Shown: positions 1 to 8,100, counted from the stretch's first letter. The stretch: 64,000 nt of DNA from Micavibrio sp. (GCA_028283745.1 JAPWJZ010000004.1:310001-374000); one strand, 5' to 3'. The notes: generated from the sequence alone by a model not told the origin. Translations and numbers: made by a program.

Positions 1-65
1 GCCACCAGCGCTGCGGCGGGCTGCGGCGGCAGGTCTTTGTAAAAACTGCGGGTGGATGTGGTCAT
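1..65 (-). CDS. N-terminus of unidentified protein, cut by window edge
   Basis: An ATG at 65-63 opens a minus-strand frame that stays open for 21 codons to the window edge, starting MTTSTRSFYKDLPPQ. Too little is visible to name it. The FY.DLP start is faintly like the beginning of DUF3095 (cyclase-like) proteins, but this is only a guess. It lies downstream of an array of terminator-like hairpins (115-228) that would block read-through from the 293-1126 gene, so it probably has its own promoter. Confidence 0.4.
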   Translation of the reverse strand, partial: MTTSTRSFYKDLPPQPAAALV

Positions 66-114
66 GGGCTGCCCTTTTTCAAACGTCAGGCCAGCCTATC
101 CTAAAACCAGGACA

Positions 115-186
115 AAAGAAAACGCCGCCACCGGCGGCAAAGAAAACGCCGCCACCGGCGGCAAAGAAAACGCCGCCACTGGCGGC
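115..186 (-). repeat. Three tandem 24-bp terminator-like repeats
   Basis: Three adjoining 24-bp units (115-138, 139-162, 163-186) differ at one base. Read on the minus strand each unit is a 6-bp all-GC hairpin, GCCGCC-NGT-GGCGGC, followed by GTTTTCTTT, the form of an intrinsic terminator. They follow the larger hairpin at 194-228, which ends in the same TTTTCTTT tail, so four terminator-like modules stand in a row between two minus-strand genes. Confidence 0.8.
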
Positions 187-228
187 AAAGAAAACGGGCA
201 GGACCACCGCTAAATGGAACCTGCCCGT
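187..228 (-). terminator. Intrinsic terminator of the 293-1126 gene
   Basis: On the minus strand ACGGGCAGG (228-220) pairs with CCTGCCCGT (202-194), followed by TTTTCTTT. It lies about 65 bases after the stop of the 293-1126 gene and is followed by three tandem copies of a similar hairpin and T-tract module. Confidence 0.75.
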
Positions 229-292
229 CTCAACCTCTTCTTCCAATAGGGAAATCGGAATGAAGAATTACTGCATCAAATAGTGCGGAGGA

Positions 293-1126
293 TTAGAGAG
301 AGAAGTCCTGGCCGCCTTTTTTGAAGGTTTTTTTGTTCTGGTCGTCGTTTGCGATTTTTTCTTTCACGACCGCTTGCGCTTCGGCAACGAATTCACCGAG
401 CAGGTTTTTCGCATCTAGGCTGGCGTTGGGGGAATTGCTGATGTCGCCCAGTTTCTTGGACGCGAGACCGGCAACGCCGTGCAGGATTTCCGAAACAGCG
501 CCCGGCGACGGCAGTTTGCCGACGAGGTCATGGGCTTGCTTGGAAACGCGCTCGGGCGTGACTTCTTTCGTCAGGGCGGCAACCTGGCTTGCAATCGCGT
601 CGGTCGGGATGGTCGCTGCGAGGTCGCGGACCTGTTCAGCGATTTCTTCTTCAGAAGCGTCGCGCATGCCGTCGATCAGCGGCTTTGCCTGCGCGAAGAA
701 CATCTTGAAGATCATCTGCTCGCCCATCGGACGGCCGTCCATGAGCGCTTCGATGGAGTTTTCGAGGTCATCGGTCGAAGCTTTGGACAGGACGTCCTTG
801 ATTTGCTTTGCGACTTTGAGCGAGGTTTCCGGCTCTTGCAGCTTGGCAACGAGGGTATCAAGGGTTTCTTTCACTTTTTCTTCGTCAAAGCTGCGGGCCG
901 AAAGGGAAACGCCGTCGGCGACTTCCTGGCTGGTGACCATGTTGAAGAAATCCTGCGCGACGGTTTTCACGAAGGCTTTGGGGAATTCGGTGAGGCCTTT
1001 GTTAACGGCCGCTTCGCCGCCGGCAGCGACGCTGCGGACCAGGCGGTTGCCAAGGTCTTCGCCGTCATGTTTCTGGGCGAATTTCTTGAATGCTTCTTTC
1101 AAAAGATCAAAACCGGGATTTTGCAT
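293..1126 (-). CDS. Uncharacterised helical cytoplasmic protein
   Basis: The protein has 277 residues, no signal peptide and no membrane segment. It is rich in Ala, Glu and Lys and looks almost entirely alpha-helical. GGAG lies 10 bases before the ATG, supporting this start. The C-terminus is Lys-rich and ends in KKGGQDFSL. I recognise no domain. It is a single-gene unit: the FlgC-like gene upstream on the same strand is 208 bases away, and strong terminators follow. No function can be assigned. Two other frames across it are open for over 200 codons, but this frame has the ribosome site and the more protein-like composition. Confidence 0.7.
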   Translation of the reverse strand: MQNPGFDLLKEAFKKFAQKHDGEDLGNRLVRSVAAGGEAAVNKGLTEFPKAFVKTVAQDFFNMVTSQEVADGVSLSARSFDEEKVKETLDTLVAKLQEPETSLKVAKQIKDVLSKASTDDLENSIEALMDGRPMGEQMIFKMFFAQAKPLIDGMRDASEEEIAEQVRDLAATIPTDAIASQVAALTKEVTPERVSKQAHDLVGKLPSPGAVSEILHGVAGLASKKLGDISNSPNASLDAKNLLGEFVAEAQAVVKEKIANDDQNKKTFKKGGQDFSL

Positions 1127-1334
1127 GGTGGTATTTCTCCAAAACTAAAAAGGGTGCAGTGTTAAATGCAAAACTTCGCACGCGTGCGGCAGTATAAAAG
1201 CCTGCCGCCCCGCTTGGGGATAAGTGCGTTTGAAGACACCCTTTTTGGAACGGCCGTGACATAGCTTTGCTGTAGGCCGGACTATAGAGTTTCGGAAAAA
1301 CGAGTCAAGGCAGAATGTTTATAGAAATACTGAA

Positions 1335-1760
1335 TCAGGCGATCGTATCGAGCAATTCGCCGAGCATTTCGTCCTGCGTTTTTATTACGGAAATATTGGC
1401 TTTGTAGGCTGTGCGCGTTTCGATAAGATTTACAGACTCTTGCGCAAGGTCCACGGCGGGCGCCGCGACATAACCATCGCTATTTGCATAAGATGCCGAT
1501 GGGTCGTAAGCCAGTTCGTAGCCGTTCGGGTTGGCCGTGACATTGGCCTTTACCCCGCCCGACTCAAGCGAGGTAAAATCCACCGTCACCGTGCTATAAA
1601 CGGCAGGGGCTGTTGAAGAACTGGCCGAGGCGGGAGCAGACGATGACGCACCAGGCACGCGGCCCGTTGTCGATGCATTGGCGATATTGCTGGCCGTTGC
1701 GGCCAAGCGCGTCTGCTGGGCTTGCAGCCCGGAGAGCGCGATCGAAAGTGCGTCCGCCAT
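1335..1760 (-). CDS. FlgC-like flagellar basal-body rod protein
   Basis: The protein has 141 residues. The N-terminus (MADALSIALSGLQAQQ, then SNIANAST) is the flagellar rod-protein heptad region. The C-terminus (VDLAQESVNLIETRTAYKAN) is the matching rod C-terminal helix. The middle has YDPSASYANSDGYV, as in FlgC, which builds the proximal rod in the periplasm. FlgC has no cleavable signal and uses the flagellar export apparatus, which fits here. I chose the ATG at 1760 because GAGG/AGGG precedes it and the rod motif begins at once; an upstream ATG at 1835 adds 25 atypical residues. FlgC normally sits with flgB and fliE, but no other flagellar gene is present, so it may be a second copy. The Ser/Ala-rich insert after residue 35 is unusual. 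Confidence 0.75.
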   Translation of the reverse strand: MADALSIALSGLQAQQTRLAATASNIANASTTGRVPGASSSAPASASSSTAPAVYSTVTVDFTSLESGGVKANVTANPNGYELAYDPSASYANSDGYVAAPAVDLAQESVNLIETRTAYKANISVIKTQDEMLGELLDTIA

Positions 1761-2004
1761 GTTTGTCCCTACCTCAACCAAACTGTCCTGTCGGATTACG
1801 GCTTCATTCCGGCGCGGCGGCCTTCCCTTTCCCAAAAGAAGGCAGCCGGTTTTTAACCGGGAATATTCCAGAGTCTTTCAGCGACATCTTTCATTATGCC
1901 ATATAGGCCTTAATAATAAGTTATGCTTTTGATCTTATAGTAGATTTGGGATAGATTCGAGAGAGATACAGGATATCCAAAGATCGTTTCGGGGGAGAAA
2001 CTTC

Positions 2005-2580
2005 ATGAGACCGCAATTCAAAACCTTAACCGCCATCGCCTTTGCCGCGCTGCTCGGTTTTTCCAGCGCCGCAAAAGCGGGGCACTTCCCCAATGATTAC
2101 GACGGCGACTTCTCGCCCAACTCGCAGTTCTTCAGCGAAGATGCGCGCACCGCGGCGCGCACGCCGTCGGGCATGATCTTCGTCCCGCCGCGCCTGACAG
2201 CGCGCCAGGAACATTACGGCTTCCTGCCCGGCGTTTCCAACTGGGACCCGCAGAACAAGCACCCGCAGCAATGGGATGGCCAGGACTGGGACCCCACGAT
2301 GTGGAACAAGGACTGGACGCCTGAAGTCGCCATCCGCAAATTCTACCAGAACCGCTATTTTGAAAAGCAGTACCTGACGCCCGGCAAGCCGCCGCTGCCC
2401 GTGCTGGAGCTGGGCCCCCGCTTCTACGGCCTGTCGGACCTTGACCAGCGCCGCATGCTGAAACTGATCGCCGATTACAACCAGATTTTCGAGCAGGGCT
2501 TCCCCGTGATCGAACTGGTGGACTGGCACACGCATAAAATCGTTGGCACCTATACCGCCAAAGGCATGTTCCTGAATTAA
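2005..2580 (+). CDS. Uncharacterised secreted Trp-rich protein
   Basis: The protein has 191 residues with a clear Sec signal peptide (about residues 1-26, cleavage after AKA). The mature part has a Trp-rich stretch around residues 75-105 with repeated WD and WN pairs, and ends in a compact domain with DWHTHKIVGTYTAKG. The start is preceded by GGGGGAGAAACTTC. It probably forms an envelope unit with the lipoprotein 56 bases downstream. I do not recognise the family; a periplasmic location is inferred from the signal peptide only. Confidence 0.7.
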   Translation: MRPQFKTLTAIAFAALLGFSSAAKAGHFPNDYDGDFSPNSQFFSEDARTAARTPSGMIFVPPRLTARQEHYGFLPGVSNWDPQNKHPQQWDGQDWDPTMWNKDWTPEVAIRKFYQNRYFEKQYLTPGKPPLPVLELGPRFYGLSDLDQRRMLKLIADYNQIFEQGFPVIELVDWHTHKIVGTYTAKGMFLN

Positions 2581-2636
2581 TCCTTCTCTTCGCTGATTGA
2601 TAAAACCCCGCAACAATTTCCGGTAAAAATCGCGCC

Positions 2637-3395
2637 ATGAAGAAACAGCTGTTCCAGTCACTCGCCCTCGCGGCAATCCTGTCCACCGCCGCCTGCAACG
2701 GCGAATTCATGCCGGCCAAGGGCACGACATACGCGCCGCACAGCGAAAGCTACGTCGCCTACGTCAACTCCTTCAAGGGGTCGGATACGCACGTGTTTGA
2801 AACCGGCAGCCGTTCCTTCGTCATGCGCGGCACGCCCGCCTTTGGCGGCAACATTGACCCGTGGTACGACTGGCAGGACGTCAGCGCCGACAAGGGCCGC
2901 GCGCGTTCGCTGGCCACCTGCGGCAGCTGCAACCTGCCGATGGGCGGCGAAGCGGATGTGCTGACCCGCAACCTTGCCGGCTACAGCGCGCATCTCGACA
3001 TTTGCTATGACGTTCCCGCAAAAGCGCCGACCTGCTTTAAAGGCGCGGCGATGGCGATTGGCGCGGACGCACCGGCGTCAAAAAACGGCACAGGCAAAGA
3101 CTGGAAAAAACTTTCCGTTTCCGTGCCTGAAGCCGAATTCCGCACGCTGTCCTTCACCAAGGCGCACCTGCGCCTTGTGGTTGACGGCGCGCCGACCGGC
3201 TATAAGGGCTCCGCTTCCGAAGGCGTGATCTGGGCGGACAACTTCCATTACCAGCTGGCCAACGTGAACAAGGACGGCGCGCTTGAAACCAAGGCGTCGC
3301 AGCCCCTGTGGCCCGATGATTACAAAGGCCCCGTGTGGCAGAACAACGGCTTCAACGTTGAAAAAACCTACGGCACGCCGTGGGGCAACCAGTAA
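2637..3395 (+). CDS. Uncharacterised lipoprotein
   Basis: The protein has 252 residues. The N-terminus has Lys-Lys, a hydrophobic stretch and STAAC at residues 16-20, a plausible lipobox with Cys20 lipidated. The mature part carries CGSC near residue 100 and two further cysteines about 20 residues on, suggesting disulfides in the envelope. The C-terminal third contains several Asp/Trp turns. It follows the secreted protein at 2005-2580 on the same strand, so the two may act together. No family is recognised. Confidence 0.65.
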   Translation: MKKQLFQSLALAAILSTAACNGEFMPAKGTTYAPHSESYVAYVNSFKGSDTHVFETGSRSFVMRGTPAFGGNIDPWYDWQDVSADKGRARSLATCGSCNLPMGGEADVLTRNLAGYSAHLDICYDVPAKAPTCFKGAAMAIGADAPASKNGTGKDWKKLSVSVPEAEFRTLSFTKAHLRLVVDGAPTGYKGSASEGVIWADNFHYQLANVNKDGALETKASQPLWPDDYKGPVWQNNGFNVEKTYGTPWGNQ

Positions 3396-3500
3396 CGATT
3401 TAACGCGATGCACGGCGGGGGCTTATACCCCCGCCCCTCGCTGCTGAAGAGGGGGCTTATTCAGCAGCCGGACTTTTAAAAAACTTTCGCAGAACCGCAC

Positions 3501-4895
3501 ATGAAACGCCTCTCGCACCTTACCTTCGGGTTTCTGGCCCTTTTCCTTCTCGCCTTCGTCGCGACCGCCGCGCCCGCGCGCGCCGCCGGCGGCATGGAAG
3601 TTATTCGCGACCAGGAAATAGAGCAGGACCTGCGCACCTTCTGCCGCCCCATTTTTGACCAGGCCGGCGTGTCGCCGGAAGCGGTACGGTTTATCCTGAT
3701 CAGCCAGAATGAACTGAACGCCTTTGTCGCGGGCGGGCAGAACATTTTCATCTTCACCGGCCTTATTCTGGCGACGGATAACCCCGCCGAGCTTGTGGGC
3801 GTGGTCGCGCACGAGACAGGACACATCGCCCACGGCGACCTGTTCCGCATGAAGGAGGAAATCCGCAACGTATCGCTGGAAACGCTGCTCATGAGCGTGC
3901 TGGGCATTGCCGCCGCCGCAGGCGCCAGCTCGGGGGATGCGGGCGCAGCCGTGCTGTCGGGCGCCAGCACCTATGGCCTGCGCGACATTCTGCGCCACAG
4001 CCGCGCTGCGGAATCCGCGGCCGACCAGGCGGGCGTGCGCTTCCTCGAAGAATCCCACCTGCCGGTTTCGGGCTTCCTCAGCTTCATGGAAAAGCTGAAA
4101 GACCAGGAGCTGCTGCCGGAATCGCAACAGAGCCAGTATGTGCAGACCCACCCGCTGACGCAGGACCGCATCAACTTCCTTGAAAACATGGTGGCGCAAT
4201 CGGGCGCGCAGAATTACCAGACCCCCGCCGCATGGACAGACATGCATGCCCGCATGAAAGCAAAACTGCTGGGCTACCTTTTCCCCGACCGCATGCTGCA
4301 GGACAAAGGCACCAGCATTGCCAGCCAGTATGGCCGCGTGATTGCAACGTACCGCCAGGGCAGGGCGGATGCCGCGCTGAACATGCTCGACCCGCTGTTG
4401 AAGGCCGAGCCGAAAAACCCCTACTTCTACGAACTGCGCGGGCAGATTTTGTTTGAACACGCGCGGGTGGATGATGCGGTGGCGGCCTATGCCAAGGCTG
4501 TTTCCTACGCGCCCTCCGCCGGGCTCATCCGTTCCGCCTACGGCCATGCGCTGCTGGAATCGAAGACCGATACCACGGCCCGCACGGCGGAAGCGGTGCG
4601 CCAGTTTGAAACGGCGCTGCAGACGGAAACGCGCGACCCTTCCATCCACCGCTTCCTGGCGATTGCCTATGGCAAGCAGGGCAACGAAGGCGCATCCCGC
4701 CTGCATATGGCGGAAGAAGCCCTGATGCAGAACAAGCTGGAATTCGCGGTGCGCAACGCCAAACTGGCGAAGGCCGCTTTATCAAAGAATTCAGCCGGTT
4801 GGCAGCGCGCCGATGATATCCTTGATACCGCCTTCAAGGCCCGCAAGGACCAGAAAAAAGACGGCCGCGGCGGCGGCGATGACGACACGCCCTAA
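3501..4895 (+). CDS. BepA-like M48 metalloprotease with TPR tail
   Basis: This is a 464-residue periplasmic zinc metalloprotease. A signal peptide (residues 1-29, ending ARA) is followed by an M48 catalytic domain. The zinc site is HETGH at 104-108, with the third ligand Glu171 in AESAAD. From about residue 250 to the end the helical repeats look like tetratricopeptide repeats. This order (signal, M48, TPR) matches BepA/YfgC, which helps or degrades LptD and other outer-membrane proteins at the BAM complex; that role is inferred from the family. The C-terminus is Lys/Asp-rich. Its neighbours, two envelope proteins upstream and a disulfide oxidoreductase downstream, fit an envelope quality-control role. 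Confidence 0.88.
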   Translation: MKRLSHLTFGFLALFLLAFVATAAPARAAGGMEVIRDQEIEQDLRTFCRPIFDQAGVSPEAVRFILISQNELNAFVAGGQNIFIFTGLILATDNPAELVGVVAHETGHIAHGDLFRMKEEIRNVSLETLLMSVLGIAAAAGASSGDAGAAVLSGASTYGLRDILRHSRAAESAADQAGVRFLEESHLPVSGFLSFMEKLKDQELLPESQQSQYVQTHPLTQDRINFLENMVAQSGAQNYQTPAAWTDMHARMKAKLLGYLFPDRMLQDKGTSIASQYGRVIATYRQGRADAALNMLDPLLKAEPKNPYFYELRGQILFEHARVDDAVAAYAKAVSYAPSAGLIRSAYGHALLESKTDTTARTAEAVRQFETALQTETRDPSIHRFLAIAYGKQGNEGASRLHMAEEALMQNKLEFAVRNAKLAKAALSKNSAGWQRADDILDTAFKARKDQKKDGRGGGDDDTP

Positions 4896-5118
4896 CCATA
4901 ACGCCGCAAAAACCGCCACAGCCATTGATTTTTCACGGCCCGCCCCCCAATTCACTTCAGAACAACCCGATAAATCTGCTGCAGGACAGCAGGATACGTT
5001 GTAGGGCATGGTTCAAATTGTTAAGATAATCTGTGCTTAAATAAAGCAGGGCAACAGCTTTTCTAAAAGCCACTTCGTCTTCAACCGCTCTCTAACAACC
5101 ACTCAGGGGTGACCTTCC

Positions 5119-5979
5119 ATGTTCCAGTTCTCCATCAAAAAATTCGCGCTGCCGGCGATCATCATTGCAGGCCTGCTGGCTACCGCCGCGCCCGTGCATG
5201 CCGCCGACACGTCAAACCTTTCCAAAGACCAGATCGAGCAGATCGTCCATGATTACCTTATGGCGCATGGCGACGTGATTTTGAATTCCGTCGACACCTA
5301 CCAGAAAAAAGACGTCAACGACCGCCAGGCCGCAGCCCTGAAGGTCAACCATGACGAGCTTTTCAACAACGAAAAATCGCCCTTCATCGGCAACCCCAAG
5401 GGCGACGTGACGATGATCGAGTTCTTCGATTATAACTGCCACTACTGCAAAGACGTTTTCCCGACGCTGAAATCGCTGACGGAAAATGACAAGAACCTGA
5501 AGATCATCTTCAAGGATTTCCCCATCCTCGCGCCGTCGTCTGAAACGGCGGCGAAATGGGCGCTGGCCGCACAGCGCCAGAACAAGTATTTTGAGTTCCA
5601 CCAGAAAATGATGGAGCATAAAGGCCCCATCACCGACGAAGATATCGAGAAAGTCGCAAAATCGGTGGACCTTGACCTTTCCGCCGCCCGCACCTATGTG
5701 GACAGCACGGATGCCATGATGCAGCTGGAGCGCAACCGCGCCCTTGCGCAGCAGATGGCGTTTAACGGCACCCCGTCCTTCGTCATCAACGACACCGCCT
5801 TCTCCGGCGTGCCGGACAAGGAAGACCTGAAAACCAAAATCGCCGAAGCCCGCAAGAATGACGCGGCTAAAACCGACGATAAAGCTGCTGACGATAAACC
5901 CGCCGGTGACAAGCCCGCCGACGATAAAAAAGCGGACGACAAAGACAGCCTGACCGGCAAAGACGACATGAAGCAATAA
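5119..5979 (+). CDS. DsbA/ScsC-family thiol-disulfide oxidoreductase
   Basis: This is a 286-residue periplasmic thioredoxin-fold protein. The signal peptide covers residues 1-29 (cleavage near VHAAD). Residues 35-60 form the helical N-terminal segment (IEQIVHDYLMAHGD) typical of ScsC/Com1-like members, which oligomerise through it. The active site is CHYC at 107-110, and the cis-Pro loop is NGTPSF. It is likely an oxidase or isomerase of envelope disulfides; which one cannot be read from sequence. The last 45 residues are a low-complexity Lys/Asp/Ala tail with repeated DDK, absent from typical relatives. GGGGTGACC precedes the start, and a strong terminator follows. Confidence 0.88.
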   Translation: MFQFSIKKFALPAIIIAGLLATAAPVHAADTSNLSKDQIEQIVHDYLMAHGDVILNSVDTYQKKDVNDRQAAALKVNHDELFNNEKSPFIGNPKGDVTMIEFFDYNCHYCKDVFPTLKSLTENDKNLKIIFKDFPILAPSSETAAKWALAAQRQNKYFEFHQKMMEHKGPITDEDIEKVAKSVDLDLSAARTYVDSTDAMMQLERNRALAQQMAFNGTPSFVINDTAFSGVPDKEDLKTKIAEARKNDAAKTDDKAADDKPAGDKPADDKKADDKDSLTGKDDMKQ

Positions 5980-5997
5980 GCTTCACGGCCCGACTTT

Positions 5998-6032
5998 AAA
6001 AAGCGGCGTCCTTCGCGGGGCGCCGCTTTTTT
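5998..6032 (+). terminator. Intrinsic terminator after the DsbA-like gene
   Basis: AAAGCGGCG (5999-6007) pairs with CGCCGCTTT (6020-6028) around a short loop containing TTCG, followed by a T-run. It lies about 20 bases after the stop codon. Confidence 0.85.
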
Positions 6033-6065
6033 ATGCCTGCGGGACAAGACGTGGTATAATCACTT

Positions 6066-6392
6066 ATGCGCATCATCGGGCTTTTCATTGCAATCACCCT
6101 GCTGCTGACTGGTTTTTCATCGGCGGCGCAGGCCTTTGGGGCGATTGTGAAATGCCCGAACGGCATGGTGATGGCGGCAGCCATGAACGACTGCTGCAAC
6201 GATAGCGGCAAAACCCCCGCCAAAAACACCTGCGCCAAATGTGATGTTTGCTGCGCCGTGACGGCAGCGATTACCCCCGCCAGCATCGCCCTGCCCGCGC
6301 CCGCCGCGGCAATACCCGAAGCGCTGACAGTCACGGCGCTTGCCGCATCTACACATTACCCGCACCTGCGCCCGCCAAATATCCACGCCTGA
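6066..6392 (+). CDS. Small secreted Cys-rich protein
   Basis: The protein has 108 residues with a signal peptide (about 1-23). The mature part has Cys in KCPNG, then DCC and CAKCDVCC, and is otherwise Ala/Pro-rich. Small Cys-rich exported proteins of this sort often sit beside metal-resistance genes, so a metal-binding role is possible, but no defining domain is visible. It is followed after 44 bases by a second, even more Cys-rich lipoprotein, and the pair probably share a transcript ending at the terminator at 6652. Confidence 0.6.
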   Translation: MRIIGLFIAITLLLTGFSSAAQAFGAIVKCPNGMVMAAAMNDCCNDSGKTPAKNTCAKCDVCCAVTAAITPASIALPAPAAAIPEALTVTALAASTHYPHLRPPNIHA

Positions 6393-6436
6393 TTTTTTGA
6401 GCAAATTTTCGTTCAATCACGCATAAGGATATTCAC

Positions 6437-6631
6437 ATGAAAAACCCGACACTCGCGGCGCTTGCCGTGCTTGCGGTGCTGAGCCTTTCGGCCTGCGCCG
6501 GACTGCCCCAAACCACATCCAGCTGCAACACGCCCTGTTGCCAAGAAAAAACCAGCTGCTGCATGGATTGCAAAAGCTGCTCCTGCTGCTGCGACGCCTT
6601 AAAACAAGGAGGCTGCCCGCCGCGCCGCTAG
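6437..6631 (+). CDS. Metallothionein-like Cys-rich lipoprotein
   Basis: The protein has 64 residues. LSLSAC at 15-20 is a good lipobox, so Cys20 should be lipid-anchored. The 45-residue mature chain has 12 cysteines (20, 30, 34, 35, 41, 42, 45, 48, 50, 51, 52, 60), spaced CC, CxxC and CCC like a metallothionein. I infer a surface or periplasmic thiol cluster binding soft metals such as Cu, Zn or Cd. AAGGATATTCAC precedes the ATG. It is the second gene of a pair with the Cys-rich secreted protein at 6066 and faces a rhodanese gene across a shared terminator. Confidence 0.7.
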   Translation: MKNPTLAALAVLAVLSLSACAGLPQTTSSCNTPCCQEKTSCCMDCKSCSCCCDALKQGGCPPRR

Positions 6632-6651
6632 GCACGCCGCGGTAAAAAAAG

Positions 6652-6679
6652 AAAAGGCCGGAATGCATTCCGGCCTTTT
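6652..6679. terminator. Bidirectional terminator, perfect 28-bp palindrome
   Basis: AAAAGGCCGGAATG and its exact inverse complement lie back to back, with A- and T-runs at the ends. It sits between two convergent genes (6437-6631 plus, 6702-7253 minus) and should stop both. Confidence 0.88.
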
Positions 6680-6701
6680 CGATTTCAAGCAGCTGCCGCC
6701 T

Positions 6702-7253
6702 TTAAGGCTTTTTCACATCCGTGCCTTCGAACGGCAATTGCTGTTCCTGCGCTGCGTCGCTCAGCATGGCGGCGTTGCTTGCATCCCGCCAGAGGTTAAG
6801 GCGGTAGATGGTTTTGTAGCCCGCCGCCTTCAGCACCGGATAGGCCTGCAGCGTCATTGGCACCATGCGGGTGGGCATGAAGCTGTAATCGCAGGTGAGT
6901 ACGACGGGCGTGTCTTTGTCGGGCACGAGGGTCGGCAGGGTCGTTTCGGTCAGGTCGGTCAGGGGCGCATTTACAGCGCCCTTCAGGTGGCGGGCGGCAT
7001 AATGCGCCGGGGAGCGCAGATCCAGCACCACGACCTTGCCTTTGGCTTCCAGCGCCTTGAAGGCCGTCAAATCCAGCTCCTCGGCATTCGTCGGCAGGGC
7101 GGCCTTGAATTGATCGGGCGTTAACCCTTGGGCAAGGGGCAGCGGCATAGGGGCCGTCACGTTTGGCGCAGGCGCCGCGACCTTGTTGGCCTTCGCGGCG
7201 ACTCCTGCAAAGCAAAGGCAAATCAAGAGCATGAGGGGGATGAAGCGGGGCAT
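6702..7253 (-). CDS. Periplasmic rhodanese-like protein
   Basis: The protein has 183 residues: a signal peptide (about 1-22), a Pro/Ala-rich linker, then one rhodanese domain (about residues 55-165). VVVLDLRSPAHYAARHLKGA is the classic domain start, and Cys121 in LTCDYSFMPTRM sits at the active-site loop where the persulfide forms. The loop is longer than the canonical CxxGxR, so sulfurtransferase activity is not certain. Sulfur transfer or thiol/redox handling in the envelope would fit the DsbA-like and Cys-rich proteins nearby. It is transcribed alone towards the shared terminator. Confidence 0.8.
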   Translation of the reverse strand: MPRFIPLMLLICLCFAGVAAKANKVAAPAPNVTAPMPLPLAQGLTPDQFKAALPTNAEELDLTAFKALEAKGKVVVLDLRSPAHYAARHLKGAVNAPLTDLTETTLPTLVPDKDTPVVLTCDYSFMPTRMVPMTLQAYPVLKAAGYKTIYRLNLWRDASNAAMLSDAAQEQQLPFEGTDVKKP

Positions 7254-7394
7254 GGTGGCTCCTGTAATAGCGGTTTACGGCCTAGCCTAGCGCGTGTTCT
7301 TAAGAATTTGTAAAGAATTTCAGGTTAAGCGCCATCTCTGCAAGCCATTGAAAAAATTTAACTTATTATTTGATCGCGAAATTATATTACATAG

Positions 7395-7451
7395 GAAGTT
7401 AACTTCTTGTTCATAAACACCCTTGACCGTTCTTCTGTAAAATGTTTTACT
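7395..7451 (+). promoter_or_regulatory. Probable promoter and palindrome upstream of the CpdR-like gene
   Basis: TTGACC (7423-7428) and TTTACT (7446-7451) are 17 bases apart, a fair sigma70-type promoter about 100 bases before the start at 7553. A perfect 12-bp palindrome, GAAGTTAACTTC (7395-7406), ends 16 bases before the -35 box and could bind a regulator. The rest of the AT-rich 7254-7552 gap shows nothing else clear. Confidence 0.45.
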
Positions 7452-7552
7452 ATTAACATAAGACGTTAGCGAGACATTAACCATTTGGGGTTTTTAAGCT
7501 AGCACCACAACAAACTCAATTAACAAACTTAATTACTGGGGAGTAATACAAA

Positions 7553-8023
7553 ATGGCACGTATCCTGATCGCAGAACACAACACCACCACCGCAGCTTAC
7601 CTGTACAGCGCCCTCAAGAAAGCCGGCAACAGCGTCGAACTGGTCGACAATTGCCTGGATGCGTGGCGCGTGTCCTCCAAGGATTTGTTCGACGTTCTGC
7701 TCGTCAACGTCGTGATGCCCGGTATCGACGGTTTCGTGCTTGCGCAAAAAGCGCTGCAGGATAACCCCGGCCTGCAAGTCATCTTCCTCACCGGTTTTGC
7801 CGGCGTTGCCATGGATACCAGCGCAACCCCCGCCTATGCACCCGCCCCCGTCACCACGCGCCCCTTCCACTTGAAGGAAATCGTCAGCCGCGTGCGCTAC
7901 ATGATGGGCCAGGGCAGCCTGCCGCAGCGCGCAAGCGCCAGCCACAGCGCGCCGTCCAGCAACATCATCTACCCCGATTTCGCCCACAAGCCCGCAACGC
8001 CGCAACACCACGCGCAGCAATAA
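7553..8023 (+). CDS. CpdR-like receiver protein lacking the phosphoacceptor Asp
   Basis: The protein has 156 residues, with one receiver domain (1-120) and a Ser/Pro/His-rich tail. ARILIAEHN at the N-terminus, FLTGFAGVAMD in the middle and RPFHLKEIV at the end match CpdR, the alphaproteobacterial adaptor that delivers substrates to ClpXP. In the normal DxxMP motif the phosphorylated Asp is replaced by Asn52 (VNVVMPGIDG). The acidic pair is Ala7-Glu8 and the conserved Lys is Arg, so classical phosphorylation looks impossible. CpdR is active unphosphorylated, so this protein may act constitutively; this is inference. GGGGAG precedes the ATG, and a terminator follows. Confidence 0.82.
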   Translation: MARILIAEHNTTTAAYLYSALKKAGNSVELVDNCLDAWRVSSKDLFDVLLVNVVMPGIDGFVLAQKALQDNPGLQVIFLTGFAGVAMDTSATPAYAPAPVTTRPFHLKEIVSRVRYMMGQGSLPQRASASHSAPSSNIIYPDFAHKPATPQHHAQQ

Positions 8024-8100
8024 GGCCCACGGCACCAGTAACAGGTTCTCCCCCCCGGACGACCCCAACGGAGCCACTATCCCCCACTCCGTGACCCACT

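Noticed and set aside
56..283. Plus-strand frame of 75 codons with repeated KKTPPPAA
   Set aside because: It is the reading of the GC-hairpin repeats. It has no ribosome site and it overlaps terminators of the other strand.
321..1165. Two plus-strand frames of over 220 codons opposite the 293-1126 gene
   Set aside because: They are antisense to a frame with a ribosome site and better composition. Long shadow frames are expected in GC-rich DNA.
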